Assembly: GCA_009760855.2 (NCBI GenBank)
Contig: WPIO01000245.1
Coordinates: 62,001-126,000, forward strand
DNA: 64,000 bases
Reading direction: 5' to 3'
From: Cristatella mucedo
Taxonomy: Eukaryota > Bryozoa > Phylactolaemata > Cristatellidae
Below the pieces are notes generated by a model, which searched no databases, had not been told where the DNA came from, and saw nothing but the letters and a program-made list of their open reading frames with translations. The position numbers and the translations under genes were made by a program. Below, one piece after another: positions 1 through 10,769 of the stretch. Every line of letters begins with the position of its first letter. Position 1 is the stretch's first letter.

Positions 1-194
1 CTAAAGTGTTAAGCTAATGTGCCTGTCCTCGTCTACCTCTGTAATGAAGAGGTTTTGCCGTCGATTCGAAAGATGCATCCTTCCGATTGTGCATCCAAAA
101 TAGCTTTGGCTATGGGCCCAAGGTGGACGATCGCTCCTCAGTTATTGTGGCTTTTCGGAGGGGCACATGGACAGAGACACTGAAGAGTTACACA

Positions 195-357
195 AGGTCA
201 CGGCCGCGATAGCCCAAAAGGTAAGTGCTCACGCTCATCACGACGGAGGTCGTGGGTTTTAATCGGGCAGTTGGTGATCCTTTATTGCCAACTTCACCAG
301 GTGTTGATAGCCGGTAAAGTTCTTCTGCCTCTATACAAATAAGGCTGTGAAATCAAC
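195..357 (+). mobile_element. SINE-A copy (tRNA-derived SINE)
   Basis: Matches the other SINE-A copies over its length: a tRNA-like head with a degraded B box (GTGGGTTTTAATCG against GGTTCGAATCC in the copy at 54.4 kb), a middle part starting GGTGATCCTTTATTGCC, and an end reading GCTGTGAAATCA. It probably lies in the intron before the last exon of the DD3-3-like gene. Boundaries are approximate. Confidence 0.7.
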
Positions 358-1024
358 TATTTTTATCAATATTTTTAAGGAGGAGAAGCAAGCTTCCCGT
401 GCCGAGGAGCCAGCTAAATACGGTGCAGATGGCTAATATGTCCGCAGACTTGAATACTGCCATCTGTTTCGTGTTTGCACCGTCGCTACTCTTGCCTGCT
501 GATGAAAAATTTCTTCGATGCTGCATCCATTTGCACAAATTTGAATTTACTCATATGGCTATATTATCGGCTTTGTGTAAAATTTGCCATTATACTGGTT
601 GCTTCCTTGCAGTTAAAGGTAAAGATTAGCAGATCCGATAACCCCATTTGTATAGCATCAGAATAGCTTGAGCATCTATCACCTCACTAGTGCAGAAGGC
701 ACTACAAACTGTCTGCTTCTGGACTCAGTTGTTTCCAGATTCACTTCTGAGTTTTCCCCCTCTTATTCGTTGGACTCTTCCAGCGATGAACATCATTATT
801 TGACGGAATTGCTAGGGCTACCTGATTTATATTTGTATGTGACTGTTCACTTGCTTTGATCAAATCCCATTGGCATTCAGCTACCCATAATCAGCTCGTG
901 AGGCCGAATCGAAAAATCTTGTGTTTCAAACATTAGAATATTGCTTTGTATTGTTCCACATCCTAAATCTGACTGATTGTTCAGCAAACCAGTTGCTTAG
1001 TTGCCACGTTATTCACGCATGCAG
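358..1024 (+). other. Presumed intron, no gene recognised
   Basis: AT-rich sequence between a SINE and the DD3-3-like exon. Short open frames exist, but none resembles a known family or shows a convincing splice pair. It is most simply the intron upstream of that exon. Confidence 0.5.
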
Positions 1025-1243
1025 TGGCGTTGTAGGTGCTTCCAGAAAACCCAGTGCCCGAATCCCACATTCAGTGCAGCAGTCGGTGGTTCGACGGCAC
1101 AGCTGAATGCCCAGCTTAACAATGCACCGGCCTCCTATGAAGGTGCAGTTCTCCAGATTAAATCAGGCTCTTACGACTATATGTGCACGAGAAATAACAA
1201 TTTCAGCAATCGCAGCCAAAAAGGAACAATCGTCGTCAACTGA
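1025..1243 (+). CDS. Terminal exon of a DD3-3-like protein (partial gene)
   Basis: The reading frame ends in TGA at 1241-1243. It contains a cysteine-bearing start ([12 protein letters not shown]), then [20 protein letters not shown], then a C-terminal block [13 protein letters not shown]. That last block is the signature I recognise from DD3-3 proteins, which are known from Dictyostelium and many invertebrates and whose biochemical role is not established. The acceptor is either CAG at 1022-1024 (frame continuing with W-R-C-R-C) or TAG at 1033-1035; the DNA alone does not decide. Earlier exons must lie left of the window, since nothing from the N-terminal part of the family is visible in 1-1000. 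The 3' UTR follows, with AATAAA at 1598. Family assignment is from memory of the motif, not from a search. Confidence 0.75.
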   Translation, partial: WRCRCFQKTQCPNPTFSAAVGGSTAQLNAQLNNAPASYEGAVLQIKSGSYDYMCTRNNNFSNRSQKGTIVVN

Positions 1244-1909
1244 GCACCTCATAAATTACTAGCATCAAAGCACTGTGCTGTCGAATCAAAGAGGTGCTGC
1301 TCAATAATCAGAGCCAATATTCACTGGACCATGTCAATCCAATCACAGCTGCTGCTCGATGATGGGCACTTGCACTCTATTTATATTTTAGATAGCTTTA
1401 CACCTTGCGCGAATGACGTTTTGAGCTCTATACACACCAATCAACGATTTAGATTTGGACTGGAAACATGCAGTCTTGCACTTATATGCTCGCGATGGAT
1501 AGGCCCAGTGTGGACGAAAAGGTTGCGGCCATAGCTTATAATTCATCCGGCTTTAGTCTAACTACGCAGCTTTATTAAACATGTATCATGTTAATATAAT
1601 AAAGCTCTCTATACAAACAGTTTGGTTTACTTGATCAGGTCCCTAAGATCAGAAACCTTTTAAGTCAATGCATTTCATGTTATATTTATGGTCAGAAATG
1701 CTTCTTGGTCCCAGTTTGTTTGAAATGCTGGTCCAACTACTGCTAAGGGGCTGATCACAGATGCCCATCATCGCCTCCCTTCCATTTGCTGATGTAGTGG
1801 CACTATGCACATTAGGTATATAGCTTACTTGTTTTAACCTTCCTAGGGCATCTTGAATTGCATGAAGCCATTTTCACCGAATTCCCTCATGCCGATGGAT
1901 GTACTGTAA
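1244..1909 (+). other. 3' UTR of the DD3-3-like gene, then unannotated sequence
   Basis: Non-coding sequence after the TGA stop. The transcript would end about 15-25 nt after the AATAAA at 1598-1603. Nothing is recognised between there and the L2-A relic starting near 1910. Confidence 0.5.
1598..1603 (+). promoter_or_regulatory. Polyadenylation signal AATAAA
   Basis: A canonical hexamer 355 nt after the stop codon of the DD3-3-like exon, on the same strand and without another gene in between. Confidence 0.5.
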
Positions 1910-2478
1910 AGTGATGCCTGCTTTCAGCTACATTAGATTGCTTAAATTTGGGCTTGCTTAGACAGGAATACTACATCTAAATAGATCCATGCATTTGTAA
2001 CTTCCCATCTCGACCTCTGTTACTCACTGCATGCTGGTCTTCTGGTCTTTGCAATCAGTTGGTTACAGTTCCTGCAAAACTTGACAGCTGGGTTGTCTGT
2101 TGTGAGCATTGCAGTTACCACACAGACCACTTCTCGCCGACCTGCGCTGTCTCTCAGTCATGCACTGCATCGAATTCAATGTTCTGTCACTCACTATTTA
2201 GGTCCTTTTATTATTCAACTGTATTCTGCCTATCAGCTCTACTCCATCACCAGGCTAGGCATCGTACTATCTGGTTTTCTAAATCAAACCGTTCAGCTAC
2301 ATTATATATGAGCCTCAAATCCATAGCAGACTGTGCCATTAGTTCCTATGCTCCCAAAGCCTCAGGCTGACTCCCGACTGACATGACGACATCTCCCGAC
2401 TTGAAGAAATGTAAAAAAGCAAAAAACGTACCTATTCTACTTCATTTAGATGGTTCTTGTGATTCGTCCTTTAATAAT
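1910..2478 (+). mobile_element. L2-A relic, 3' coding part
   Basis: Aligns with the C-terminal part of the L2-A reverse transcriptase ORF, from the 'AYFQLHNIAKIR' segment to the ORF end, with many stops and frameshifts. It stops at the point matching GTGATTCGTCC, where the tail of an opposite-strand L2-A begins. Confidence 0.75.
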
Positions 2479-2494
2479 AGTATTAACACGTTTG

Positions 2495-3662
2495 ATATAT
2501 AGCTCTCACAGAACTTGATCTCTTTTTTGGCTCTTTACATTTGGTGCAAATGATGCATGATGGAATGATTAGTATTAGCATACTCCATAACAATAAGCAT
2601 AACATCATTAGGGGTGATAGGCACGGGTCAACATGCACGTATGGTTAGTGGCAGCATGCACAGTGTCAGCACTCATAAGCACATGGAAGTCTAATCACAG
2701 GGACCCACTAAATGCTATAGTCGATAGATGTGTTGTAAGTTTCTTTTTAAATGTGGTCAAGTCAGGAGATGTCGTGACACAAGATAGAAGTAAGTTCTCA
2801 GCTTATCGACTATAAAAACTGCAAGAATGGTCTCCAAAGGATTTGAGATTTGTACAAGGTATAGGCGAACGATCAGATTTTGAAAAGCTGATGGTACGGT
2901 GCTTAGCTTGGTGGGGGTATTAGATCTTAGATTCATGCTAGAGCTAAATACTTAAAGAACCTAAAAGTGAGTGCCACAACCTTAAAGTCAATGCATACTT
3001 GACTGGGATTCATTGAAGGACCGCAATAAGTAGTGTAGTACAGACAAGCCTAACTGCAGACTTTTGCACCAGCTGCAATCGCCTGATCGCACATGCTGGT
3101 AGGCCAGTAAGCAGTGAGTTGCAGAAGTCGAGACAGGATGTCACAAATGCATGGACCAACTTAGATGTGGCATCTTTTTCTAAACAATCCCGCATTTGAG
3201 CAATGTTATGAAGCTGAAAATAGGCAGATTTGAATGTGGAGCTGAAATGGTCGTCTAACGAGAGGTTGCTTTGGAATATGACACCTAGATTTTGAGCTGA
3301 TTCAACTGGAGATATGCTGGCAGAGCCAATTTCGAGAGTCAGCCTTTCCAATCTCTGGATCACACTGGGCTTGCCCATAACTAGTAAGTTAGTTTTATCA
3401 TCGTTAAGTTTTAGAAAATTTGCTGCCATCCATGTGTGGATGTCATCAATGCATGCAGCTAGTGAGTTTAGAGAATTTGAGGTGCTCGAAGGCTGGGAGG
3501 GATCAAAGCAAAGGTACAACTGAGTGTCATCCGCATAGAAGTGAAAGCCTAGATTGTGATTGGCAATCACATCAGCAAGAGGCAGAGTATAAACCGTGAA
3601 AAGAACCGGACTTAGCACTGAGCCCTGAGGTACTCCATATTTCAGAGGTACTTCAGATGATC
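2495..3662 (-). mobile_element. L2-A copy, 3' end plus RT palm region
   Basis: Begins on the + strand with the reverse of the L2-A tail (CTCACAGAACTTGATCTC) and runs through the 3' UTR into coding sequence. The frame at 3010-3618 holds the RT catalytic box (FHFYADDTQLYLCF) near its N-terminus. The 5' end is lost at about 3662. Premature stops make it inactive. Confidence 0.85.
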
Positions 3663-4223
3663 CAATGCAGCCACCGACTTGGCAGACCCAGCCTGATGGG
3701 ATAGGCTTTTATATATCTATAGGCAGGTACTTTGTATGCATTCGGGTAAAAAAAGACATGCTTTAAACAGGTCTTAGCTGCATCCTTTCCGGTTTCGATG
3801 TTAGCGAGATCTTTGATTTTCGGAGGAGATTGTTGCAACGGAAATGAAATTCTAGTTACTCTGGTTTCGGAAGGCGAGAAAGCCTAATAAAAGCTCACTT
3901 TGGAAGTAGACGCCTAGATTTCGTGCAGATTCAACTGTAAATATGCAGGCAGAGCCAATGGTGAGCGTTACCCTTTCAAGTTTTTTAATCAAACTTAGTT
4001 TGTCCATTGCTAGTAAGTTGGCTGTGTCAATATTCAATTAAAAAAAGTTTGATTTCACCAATGTGCAAACGTCCTCATGCATGCTGCAAAGGAGTTGAGA
4101 GAATTCATTATGCTCGAGGGCTGGGAGAGATCAAAGCTAACATACAAGTGAATGTCATCTGCTTAGAAGTGAAAGCCTAAATTTTGCTTGCCAATCGCAT
4201 CGACAAGAAGGAGAGTATGAACC

Positions 4224-4789
4224 CAAGCGTAGACGGAGCTTCTGGCATTTGATATTTTTAGCTGAGCGTCACCTAGCCTAGAGGCCAGCCCCGGAGGGGC
4301 AAAGTCCGAGGTCCGCTCCCAGAGAGCCGAGGACCAGAACTTAAGACAGCTAGGTGTCTTTCGGCGAAAGCTCTCGAGTGGTACGGAGGTTTACTGCCAA
4401 AATCAGCTAGTAAGATCCAGAACGTCGTACGCTTGTACTCTACGAACGGAGCGGGTGCAAAGGTAGGACTCCGGAGGCGACGAAGCCACTGAAAAGTTCG
4501 TGAATGCTTGCAGTGCTATTTCGCGAGCCTTTAGATTTGCTGTATTAGGATTCCTCCCTGTAGAATGTCTTGTTGCCCTTTATGTAGTGCTTTCGTAGGT
4601 CTTTCAAAAGGTCTTGCAAAATGTTGTGTAGGGCTATAGGGTCGCTATAGGGGCACAATCAAATACATCGCGATCACCTTCACAATCACCTGGTTTCTAG
4701 GTGTGCCCCTATAGCGACCCAGACCTGGCCTCGTGGATTAGGGTAGCCCTAGCGGAAATAGGCTATTACTTCGTACACAAGTGGAAACC
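4224..4789. mobile_element. Unidentified 566-bp insertion inside the L2-A relic
   Basis: L2-A similarity breaks after GAGAGTATGAACC (ending 4223) and resumes at GAAACCGTC (4784 on), leaving AACC on both sides (4220-4223 and 4786-4789) as a possible 4-bp target duplication. The insert is richer in G+C than its surroundings, has no open frame of note and has no second copy in the window. It holds a perfect 19-bp inverted repeat. It could be a non-autonomous DNA transposon; the ends do not form clear terminal inverted repeats. Confidence 0.55.
4639..4720. repeat. Perfect 19-bp inverted repeat (hairpin)
   Basis: GGGTCGCTATAGGGGCACA at 4639-4657 is exactly reverse-complementary to 4702-4720, with a 44-nt loop. 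A further 7-bp outer match (TAGGGCT at 4629-4635 against AGCCCTA at 4745-4751) extends the symmetry after a gap. Confidence 0.95.
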
Positions 4790-6235
4790 GTCAAAATAAA
4801 ACGGCTAAGCACAGAGCCCTGAGGTACCATATACATAAGAGTGTCATCAAATGGTCTCAGTGCATTCACATCAATACTCCGGATTCTCACACTAGCGTAT
4901 AACCTATACTATTTTAATGCAATGCCAGTGATGCCCAGGCAAGACGAGATTCACTCAAGAAGGATTTGGTGATAGCTACTATCAAACGTTGCCGAAAGAT
5001 TGATTTTACCAAACAGAGATGCTCTACCCAAGTTGGCTTACCTGAGCAGGTCGTAGTATACCCAAAGCATTGCTGACTCTGTGGAGCCAGCAGCTCAAAA
5101 ACCAGACTGGGACTTACTAGCAAGGTTTGAAGTAGAGATTTATGAGTTTAAGGGTCTGCGACGAACTGTTTCAGTGTCCTTGAGGGAAACGGTAGAAGAT
5201 ACACTGGCGGAAGTTGCTCAAACTCGCTTGGTCTGGTGCAGCTCTCTTGAGTAGTGGCCTGACTACAGGTTTTGAATGGCGCTGGGACATGTCCTGAGGT
5301 TGATGACATATTTATGCTGCTAGTTTTATCGCGACAGATGCAGATCATTGCATTGTAGAAGGAGGAAACTGGGAATAGTGTCTAAAGAGTTTTTTTCTTC
5401 AATTGGGATATGAGCTTCAGCACGGGGCTATTAGTGGCTTCCTTGAATGTAAACATTGAGGTGTTACATGTCATCGAGTGTCAGGATACAAGGATGTCAG
5501 CTTCCACCCTAGGGATGGACTATGATCGTGTCCATATTTTCGAAAAACAAGCTATATAGCGCTCAGATAGATCTCTGCAGAGATCACAAGGTAATTAGCT
5601 AGCGCACAGGAGCCGTTAAGGAGATGGCTGATCATTGACATCAGCATTGACTAGGATCGATTCGCACCATCTCTTAGTATTCCTCGAACGCCTGCTGACC
5701 GACGGTCAGTCCTGATCTCTGTATTCTCTTTCAAGCTTGCCTTAGCAGACCTAGATAGTTTAATGTCTATAATAATTCACAGGCCTTCTAGGCGAATGCA
5801 AACAGTGGACTTTATCGGTTGCGCAAACTCGTCTATAATATTAACTAGTGTCGTGTTATAACAATCTAATAATGACAACAGGTCAGGAATGGGGTTAAGC
5901 AAGGCGACGAAGCTGGTATTCTCGCACCAAAACCATCGACGTCAAGGGTATTGAGGTTTCGTGGTTTGCAGGTGATTTGACACGAGAAAGAGAGCACACA
6001 TTGTAGAATGAATGAGATTTGCATATGGGAAGATCAGCAACATAGGGTAATCATTTGGTGATGGTAACGGGCAATTGTAGGACTAGATTTTGTCGGATGT
6101 GTAACCCTCGACGTAAGTAGAGCCACATACGTGAGCCAAAAAAGGCAGAGTCAGACAGTGTACACATTTCAGTGCTGAAGACGCCAGATAAGTTATAAAA
6201 ATGAGCACTGAAGCCAACCATAACGAGAAATTATC

Positions 6236-6872
6236 GATTTATTGCATACAAAATCAAAATGACATCAGAGAGACCCAAGAAAAAGGATGGCTAGGTACCT
6301 AATGGACGATAGACAACTGCTGCCTCCTGTCGTGATAAATTATTTCACTTATGCTGATCCAATGTCATACTTATACCCTAGAATTGTATGTGCAGCAAAA
6401 GACAAGCAGCTGCATCAGCTTATTTATGCCCCTCCCCCTTCCTGCACCTTAAACGTCCTCAACTACCTTGACACATAATAGTGCTGACATACTCACACGA
6501 ATGGTAGACAAATTTCGACAGTTTATATTGCGACAAACCAACTTACAAGTTAGGGAAAAACTTGAGCTGCGGATGAGATTGAAAAAAGTAGCTCGCCTCA
6601 TTTTCTCGGCCAGCGTTTCTCCTGAAGCATACGCTCTCTGACCTTTGCACATAGGTCCAAAGTGCCCTTTCACAGCTCGGCCACAATAGCTGCACAGTCA
6701 AGTCGGAGTACCCCCAGCTCGGTAAATTGCAAATATTTAGATGCACTTTGGCACGGATACCAAAACCAAGTTAGTCCTTGCATTCTGGACATTCCTTGGT
6801 AACCGATGTAACTCCCTACTTGCACGTCTTCCATATTGGGCGGTAAGATATTTATTTTGCCGTGATGGCACA
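6236..6872. other. Unique sequence with a weak minus-strand exon candidate
   Basis: No repeat recognised. On the minus strand an acceptor-like CAG before 6689 and a donor-like GTAAGT (complement of 6541-6546) bracket an open stretch, 6547-6689. It encodes YCGRAVKGHFGPMCKG and then a basic segment. With the upstream Cys this would give CX2CX6HX4C, but that Cys is upstream of the acceptor. Could be chance. Confidence 0.25.
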
Positions 6873-7034
6873 CTTGGTGATCACGTGACTTGGTAATGCT
6901 GTTGCTTTTCACAACCTCCGTCTCGAGGTGGTGGGTTCGATTCCTGAAGTGGGCGATCCTTTATCGCGGCTGCAAGCAGCGGCGATAGCCGTAAAAGCTC
7001 TACTGTCGATATTCAAAAGAGGCTGTTTAATCAT
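6873..7034 (+). mobile_element. SINE-A copy with intact B box
   Basis: Carries GTGGGTTCGATTCCTG, a near-perfect pol III B box. The family middle (GGCGATCCTTTATCGC) and the family end (AAAGAGGCTGTTTAATCA) follow. One of the better preserved SINE-A copies. Confidence 0.8.
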
Positions 7035-7297
7035 ATAGTAAGAAAAGTGGCATAGAATTGTAAGCTAGTTGTTCCATTCGTGAGTCGTGAACTTGCCATA
7101 CACGTCGTTGACACGCCCATTCTCTGGTTCCTCATCATCAGCATATCAAATTTAAGATTTTGTGACTCACTTACACGTCGCCTCATTCTCTTGATCCAGC
7201 CTACCAATCTGGACTACTTCCAGCTCAATCTAGATATCTTAGCAAACGCTATTTCTACTTAATTCCATATACGTGAGTCGATAAAATATACTGGCTT

Positions 7298-7418
7298 ACT
7301 TAACAGCTTCATTTACACAACGACAGAAGAGTCTTAACAGTTGTCACCATTGCTTGAGGAAGTAGGCAATAATAGAGAGCAAGACTCGAAACCGAGGCCT
7401 TGTTAGCAAAGGGTTAGC
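7298..7418 (-). mobile_element. SINE-A copy, degraded
   Basis: The reverse strand shows the SINE-A end and middle (TCTTCTGTCGTTGTG, CAAGCAATGGTGACAAC) and a decayed B box. It lies 260 bp from a plus-strand SINE-A. Confidence 0.6.
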
Positions 7419-8586
7419 ACCTTTCCCCATATTTTAAGAACCAGGAGCTAAATACTACTCTAACTCTTTGAAACATACCCTCGCGTTCGCCTTCTTTGAA
7501 AGTGAAGAGCTCACAACCCACTGAGGTCACGATGTCTTTCGACTTATCGTCATTTCGAAAGATTAAAACGCCTCTATCGCAGAGCATTTTCCGGGTTAGC
7601 GTTAATATGGTTTTTTTCAATCATGCATGCTGACAGTGTGCATGCTACCACTAATCATATTAACATGCTTCCATTCCAGGGCGGATAATTGGCGCCGAAA
7701 GTGAGTTAGTGGTATGAGACTGCTTTCAAAATATCATACTACAGTAGTTAAAATTAATTTTTCGTTTCCTGGATAACGTCTCCGTGCGTTCGCTCCTTGA
7801 TTTCTGTTGGATATACAGACCGTCCTTAGAGAAAATTTGTACATCTCACCTGGAGGAATTCCTTTAATACAAACGCTTTATTATTTCACGAACTGAGTTT
7901 TATGCAAGCAAAGTTTACTGGCTCAGGGTTGCAATAATTTGATACGACCAGCCGGGGGTCACCCTACTCTTCTTAGCCTTCCGTTCGGCTTGAGGCCAGA
8001 TGGGCGATAAGACGAGCATTAATCTGAGCATTCATCTGTGGAGAAGATGCTCACGAATTAAAATGTGGAATCCCCTACCAAATGTCTCGATCACTCACTA
8101 TATACACCCTGAAAGATGGACCGCCGGAGTTCCTTGACAAATCGTCCAAAACTGAATGCCAAGAGGGCCAACCCCCAGTTCCGTGGTAGCTAAGCTTGTT
8201 CTGAGCCCGTTCCTCTTGTGGTTCGGCATACAGAATGCTGGCCCAGAACAACGCCAACGGTTTATTGTACAAGGCACGGAGCAGCAAGACTCACGACTGC
8301 CTTCGACCCCTTCTCACACTCTAGTCTCCCCTCCTCTACTCCTCCTGTTGACCCCGATGATTCATCGACGACCACAACTGTGCAGCAGCCGATCCTGATA
8401 ACACAAAGGACAGGGAGTCCACCCCTAAGAGGGCAGCCAGGAAGTCCCTTCCTGAGAGGGTAGCTGCGATCAATATCATCTATGTTCTACAGCCAGTTCT
8501 CTCTCTTAGGAACTCACCTCCAAACGTAGATTCTTACCAAAGCAAATTAAAAATTTGCCTAACGCTGCATGTTGCTCAGATCGATA
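7419..8586. other. Unannotated unique sequence
   Basis: No repeat family recognised. About 8250-8465 is C-rich with overlapping open frames (Ser/Pro/Thr-rich on +), but no splice signals or family resemblance support a gene. Confidence 0.4.
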
Positions 8587-9445
8587 ATTTAATAATAATA
8601 ATAATAATAATAATTCACTTGATAAAGCGCCCACAGAGAACTTATTCTCTCTCTAGGCGCTTTACATTTGCTGTAAAGTGAAATGCAATTGAATGGTAAG
8701 TAAAATCATGCTTGATAAAAACAAACGAAATGAATAATATGGTTAGGGGTGACATGCACAGGGTCAGCATGCAAATGTGGTTGGTGGCAGCATGCACAGC
8801 GTCAGCACGCATAAGCACATCAAGGACGAATCACAGGGACCCACTAAATGCTGTCCTAAATAGGTGTGTTTTTAGGTTCCTTTTAAATGTGGTCAGGTCA
8901 GGGGATGTTCTGACGCAGGTCGGGAGGCAGTTCCAGGCTTTGGGAGCATATGAACTAAAAGCACGGTATCCAAAGGATTTAAGGTTTGTATGAGGTATTT
9001 CTAGACTGTTGGATTCCGAAGAGCGGGTGGTACGATGCTTAGCCTGATGGGGTAGTATATCTGACAGATAGGCTGGAGCCATAGAATGAAGAGACCTAAA
9101 AGTGAGGGACAAAACCTTAAAGTCAATCCGTAGCTTGACTGGTAGCCAGTGCAGGTCGGCGAGAAGTGGAGTAATGTGGCAACTTCGAAGCTCACGAGAG
9201 ACAAGCCTAGCTGCAGAGTTTTACACCAGCTGCAATCGCCTGATCGCACATGCTGGTAGGCCAGTAAGCAGCGAGTTGCAGAAGTCGAGACGGGATGTCA
9301 CGAATGCATGGACCAACTTGGACGTGGTATCCTTATCTAAACAAGCCCGAATTTTAGCAATGTTATGAAGCTGAAAATAGGCGGATTTGACTGTGGAGCT
9401 GATATGGTCGTCTAACGAGAGGTCGCTTTTGGAATATGACACCTA
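8587..9445 (-). mobile_element. L2-A copy, 3'-complete, 5'-truncated
   Basis: Starts on the + strand with an (AAT)n tail, then the reverse of the conserved stem-loop, the 3' UTR with its doubled 21-nt motif, and the C-terminal coding part (frames at 8831-9112 and 9221-9442). A frameshift separates the two coding pieces. Confidence 0.9.
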
Positions 9446-10420
9446 GATTTAAATGCACCAGAGGCCAATTGGTAAGACAAATGAAGTTTTTATGTCGTCA
9501 AATGTCTTGACGCATGATGACAATAGGTTCCTAGCTTTGAGAGGATGGAAACTAAAGTTTTGGTCACCAAAAGATTTGAGATCGGTTTTTGAGAAATCTC
9601 TAAAATATTTTAGTTAGAAGAGCAGGTGATGCGATGGCCAAGCTCGTTGGGGAATACCTCATATTGGATCATGCTGGAGCATCAAAATGAAGGGATAAAC
9701 AAGTGAGTGCAAAACCCCTTAAATTCGATATGCTTTATGGAAAAAAGTGCCGGTGTCCGAAAGTAATTTAACTATTTATAATGTTTCAGATTTGTAAGCA
9801 TCAGATTGCATCGGCTGATAAAGTGCAGTAGTGAGTTTCAGAAGTTCAAACATGCTAGGAGCACCGTCAAGTGATTTGGTAGAGTTTCACATGCTGCAGG
9901 CATGGGAGAGATCAAAGCAACAATGCAGCTGTGAACAATTGATGTATAGGTGAAGACAGCCTAGCTTTGGCAATTGCGTCGGCAAGAGAGAGCATGTACC
10001 GGCAATACACAGACGACGTCAGAAGCGCTCAAGAAGGAACGGTAAAGAATTTTACAGATTAATAATAAATAGTAAAGAGACTTTGCCTAAGTTTTCATGG
10101 CTGAGGCGCTCGCTATGCACTTGAAGCAGCCCTGACTACGTGGAATTACTTTTTGTAAAGCCGGACTAGAAAAGACTTGCAAGATATTTTAGTTCCTTTT
10201 AGGAATTCACTGACATGGGACACCTCGTTCAAGTTTAGGTGTTTAGGAAGATCAGTAAGGGAACTGGCTGGAAGTCACTCAAGGTCTCTTATTTTTGTGT
10301 CCGCTTTGTTGATTACTGGCCTATCAACCAAACAGAACTGAAAGAAGCTGAGCTGCAGAGAAAATAACTCGGGCTCAAGACGTACGTATTGTGCTATTTA
10401 TGTGTGGCCGAAGCTGAAGC
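9446..10420 (-). mobile_element. Old L2-A relic
   Basis: Diverged but collinear L2-A sequence, including the 3'-coding motifs (CCAAAAGATTTGAGAT), the YADD-flanking region near 9900-9990 and the RT region up to about 10.4 kb. No open frame survives. Confidence 0.6.
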
Positions 10421-10469
10421 ACGTCATACCAGTCGTCACACCAGTCGTAGGCAGTGGGCATAATTCATT

Positions 10470-10615
10470 TGTGTTTGTATTTGTATTTGTATTTGAATAG
10501 CGTCCTAAGAGAACTTGATCTCTATTCAGCAACTTCACATTAGCCACAGGGCATGAGCCCATGACTTCGGTTGGACCTTGGTCGGGGCGAGCACCTTAAC
10601 CACTGTGCCAATATT
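10470..10615 (-). mobile_element. SINE-B copy
   Basis: The + strand shows the reversed L2-A-like tail (GAGAACTTGATCTCTATTC), then the reversed tRNA head with a B-box-like palindromic segment (GGCATGAGCCC) and GGTTAAGGTGCTCGCC on the sense strand. A (TTTGTA)n-like tail lies at 10472-10492. Confidence 0.8.
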
Positions 10616-10769
10616 TGTACTACAGGATTCCAGTGATAGCAATCTTATTTAACTGGTTGTTAAGCTTCTTCGTAAGGTCACTGGTGGCGGAAAAGTAACA
10701 CAAGAAACCCTGAACGTTCTTTCGGCCAAAGTAGCGGCAAGGCAGAGCTGCGAGGCGTGCAAAAAATCG

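Larger units (their letters stand above)
3885..6235 (-). mobile_element. Old L2-A relic (endonuclease to RT), interrupted
   Basis: A second, more diverged L2-A on the same strand as its neighbour. It runs from the post-YADD region through RT to the endonuclease GDFN region near 6200-6235. It has no 3' UTR and is interrupted at 4224-4789. Around 5700-5830 it matches the connector region of the L2-A at 11.2 kb. The 220 bp between the two L2-A copies (3663-3884) is unidentified. Confidence 0.75.

Noticed and set aside
9102-9368. 88-codon plus-strand frames starting M-R/S-D-K-T-L-K-S-I-R (also 25325-25591, 28589-28771, 58127-58393)
   Set aside because: Antisense shadows of the L2-A C-terminal coding region; they recur only because the repeat recurs.
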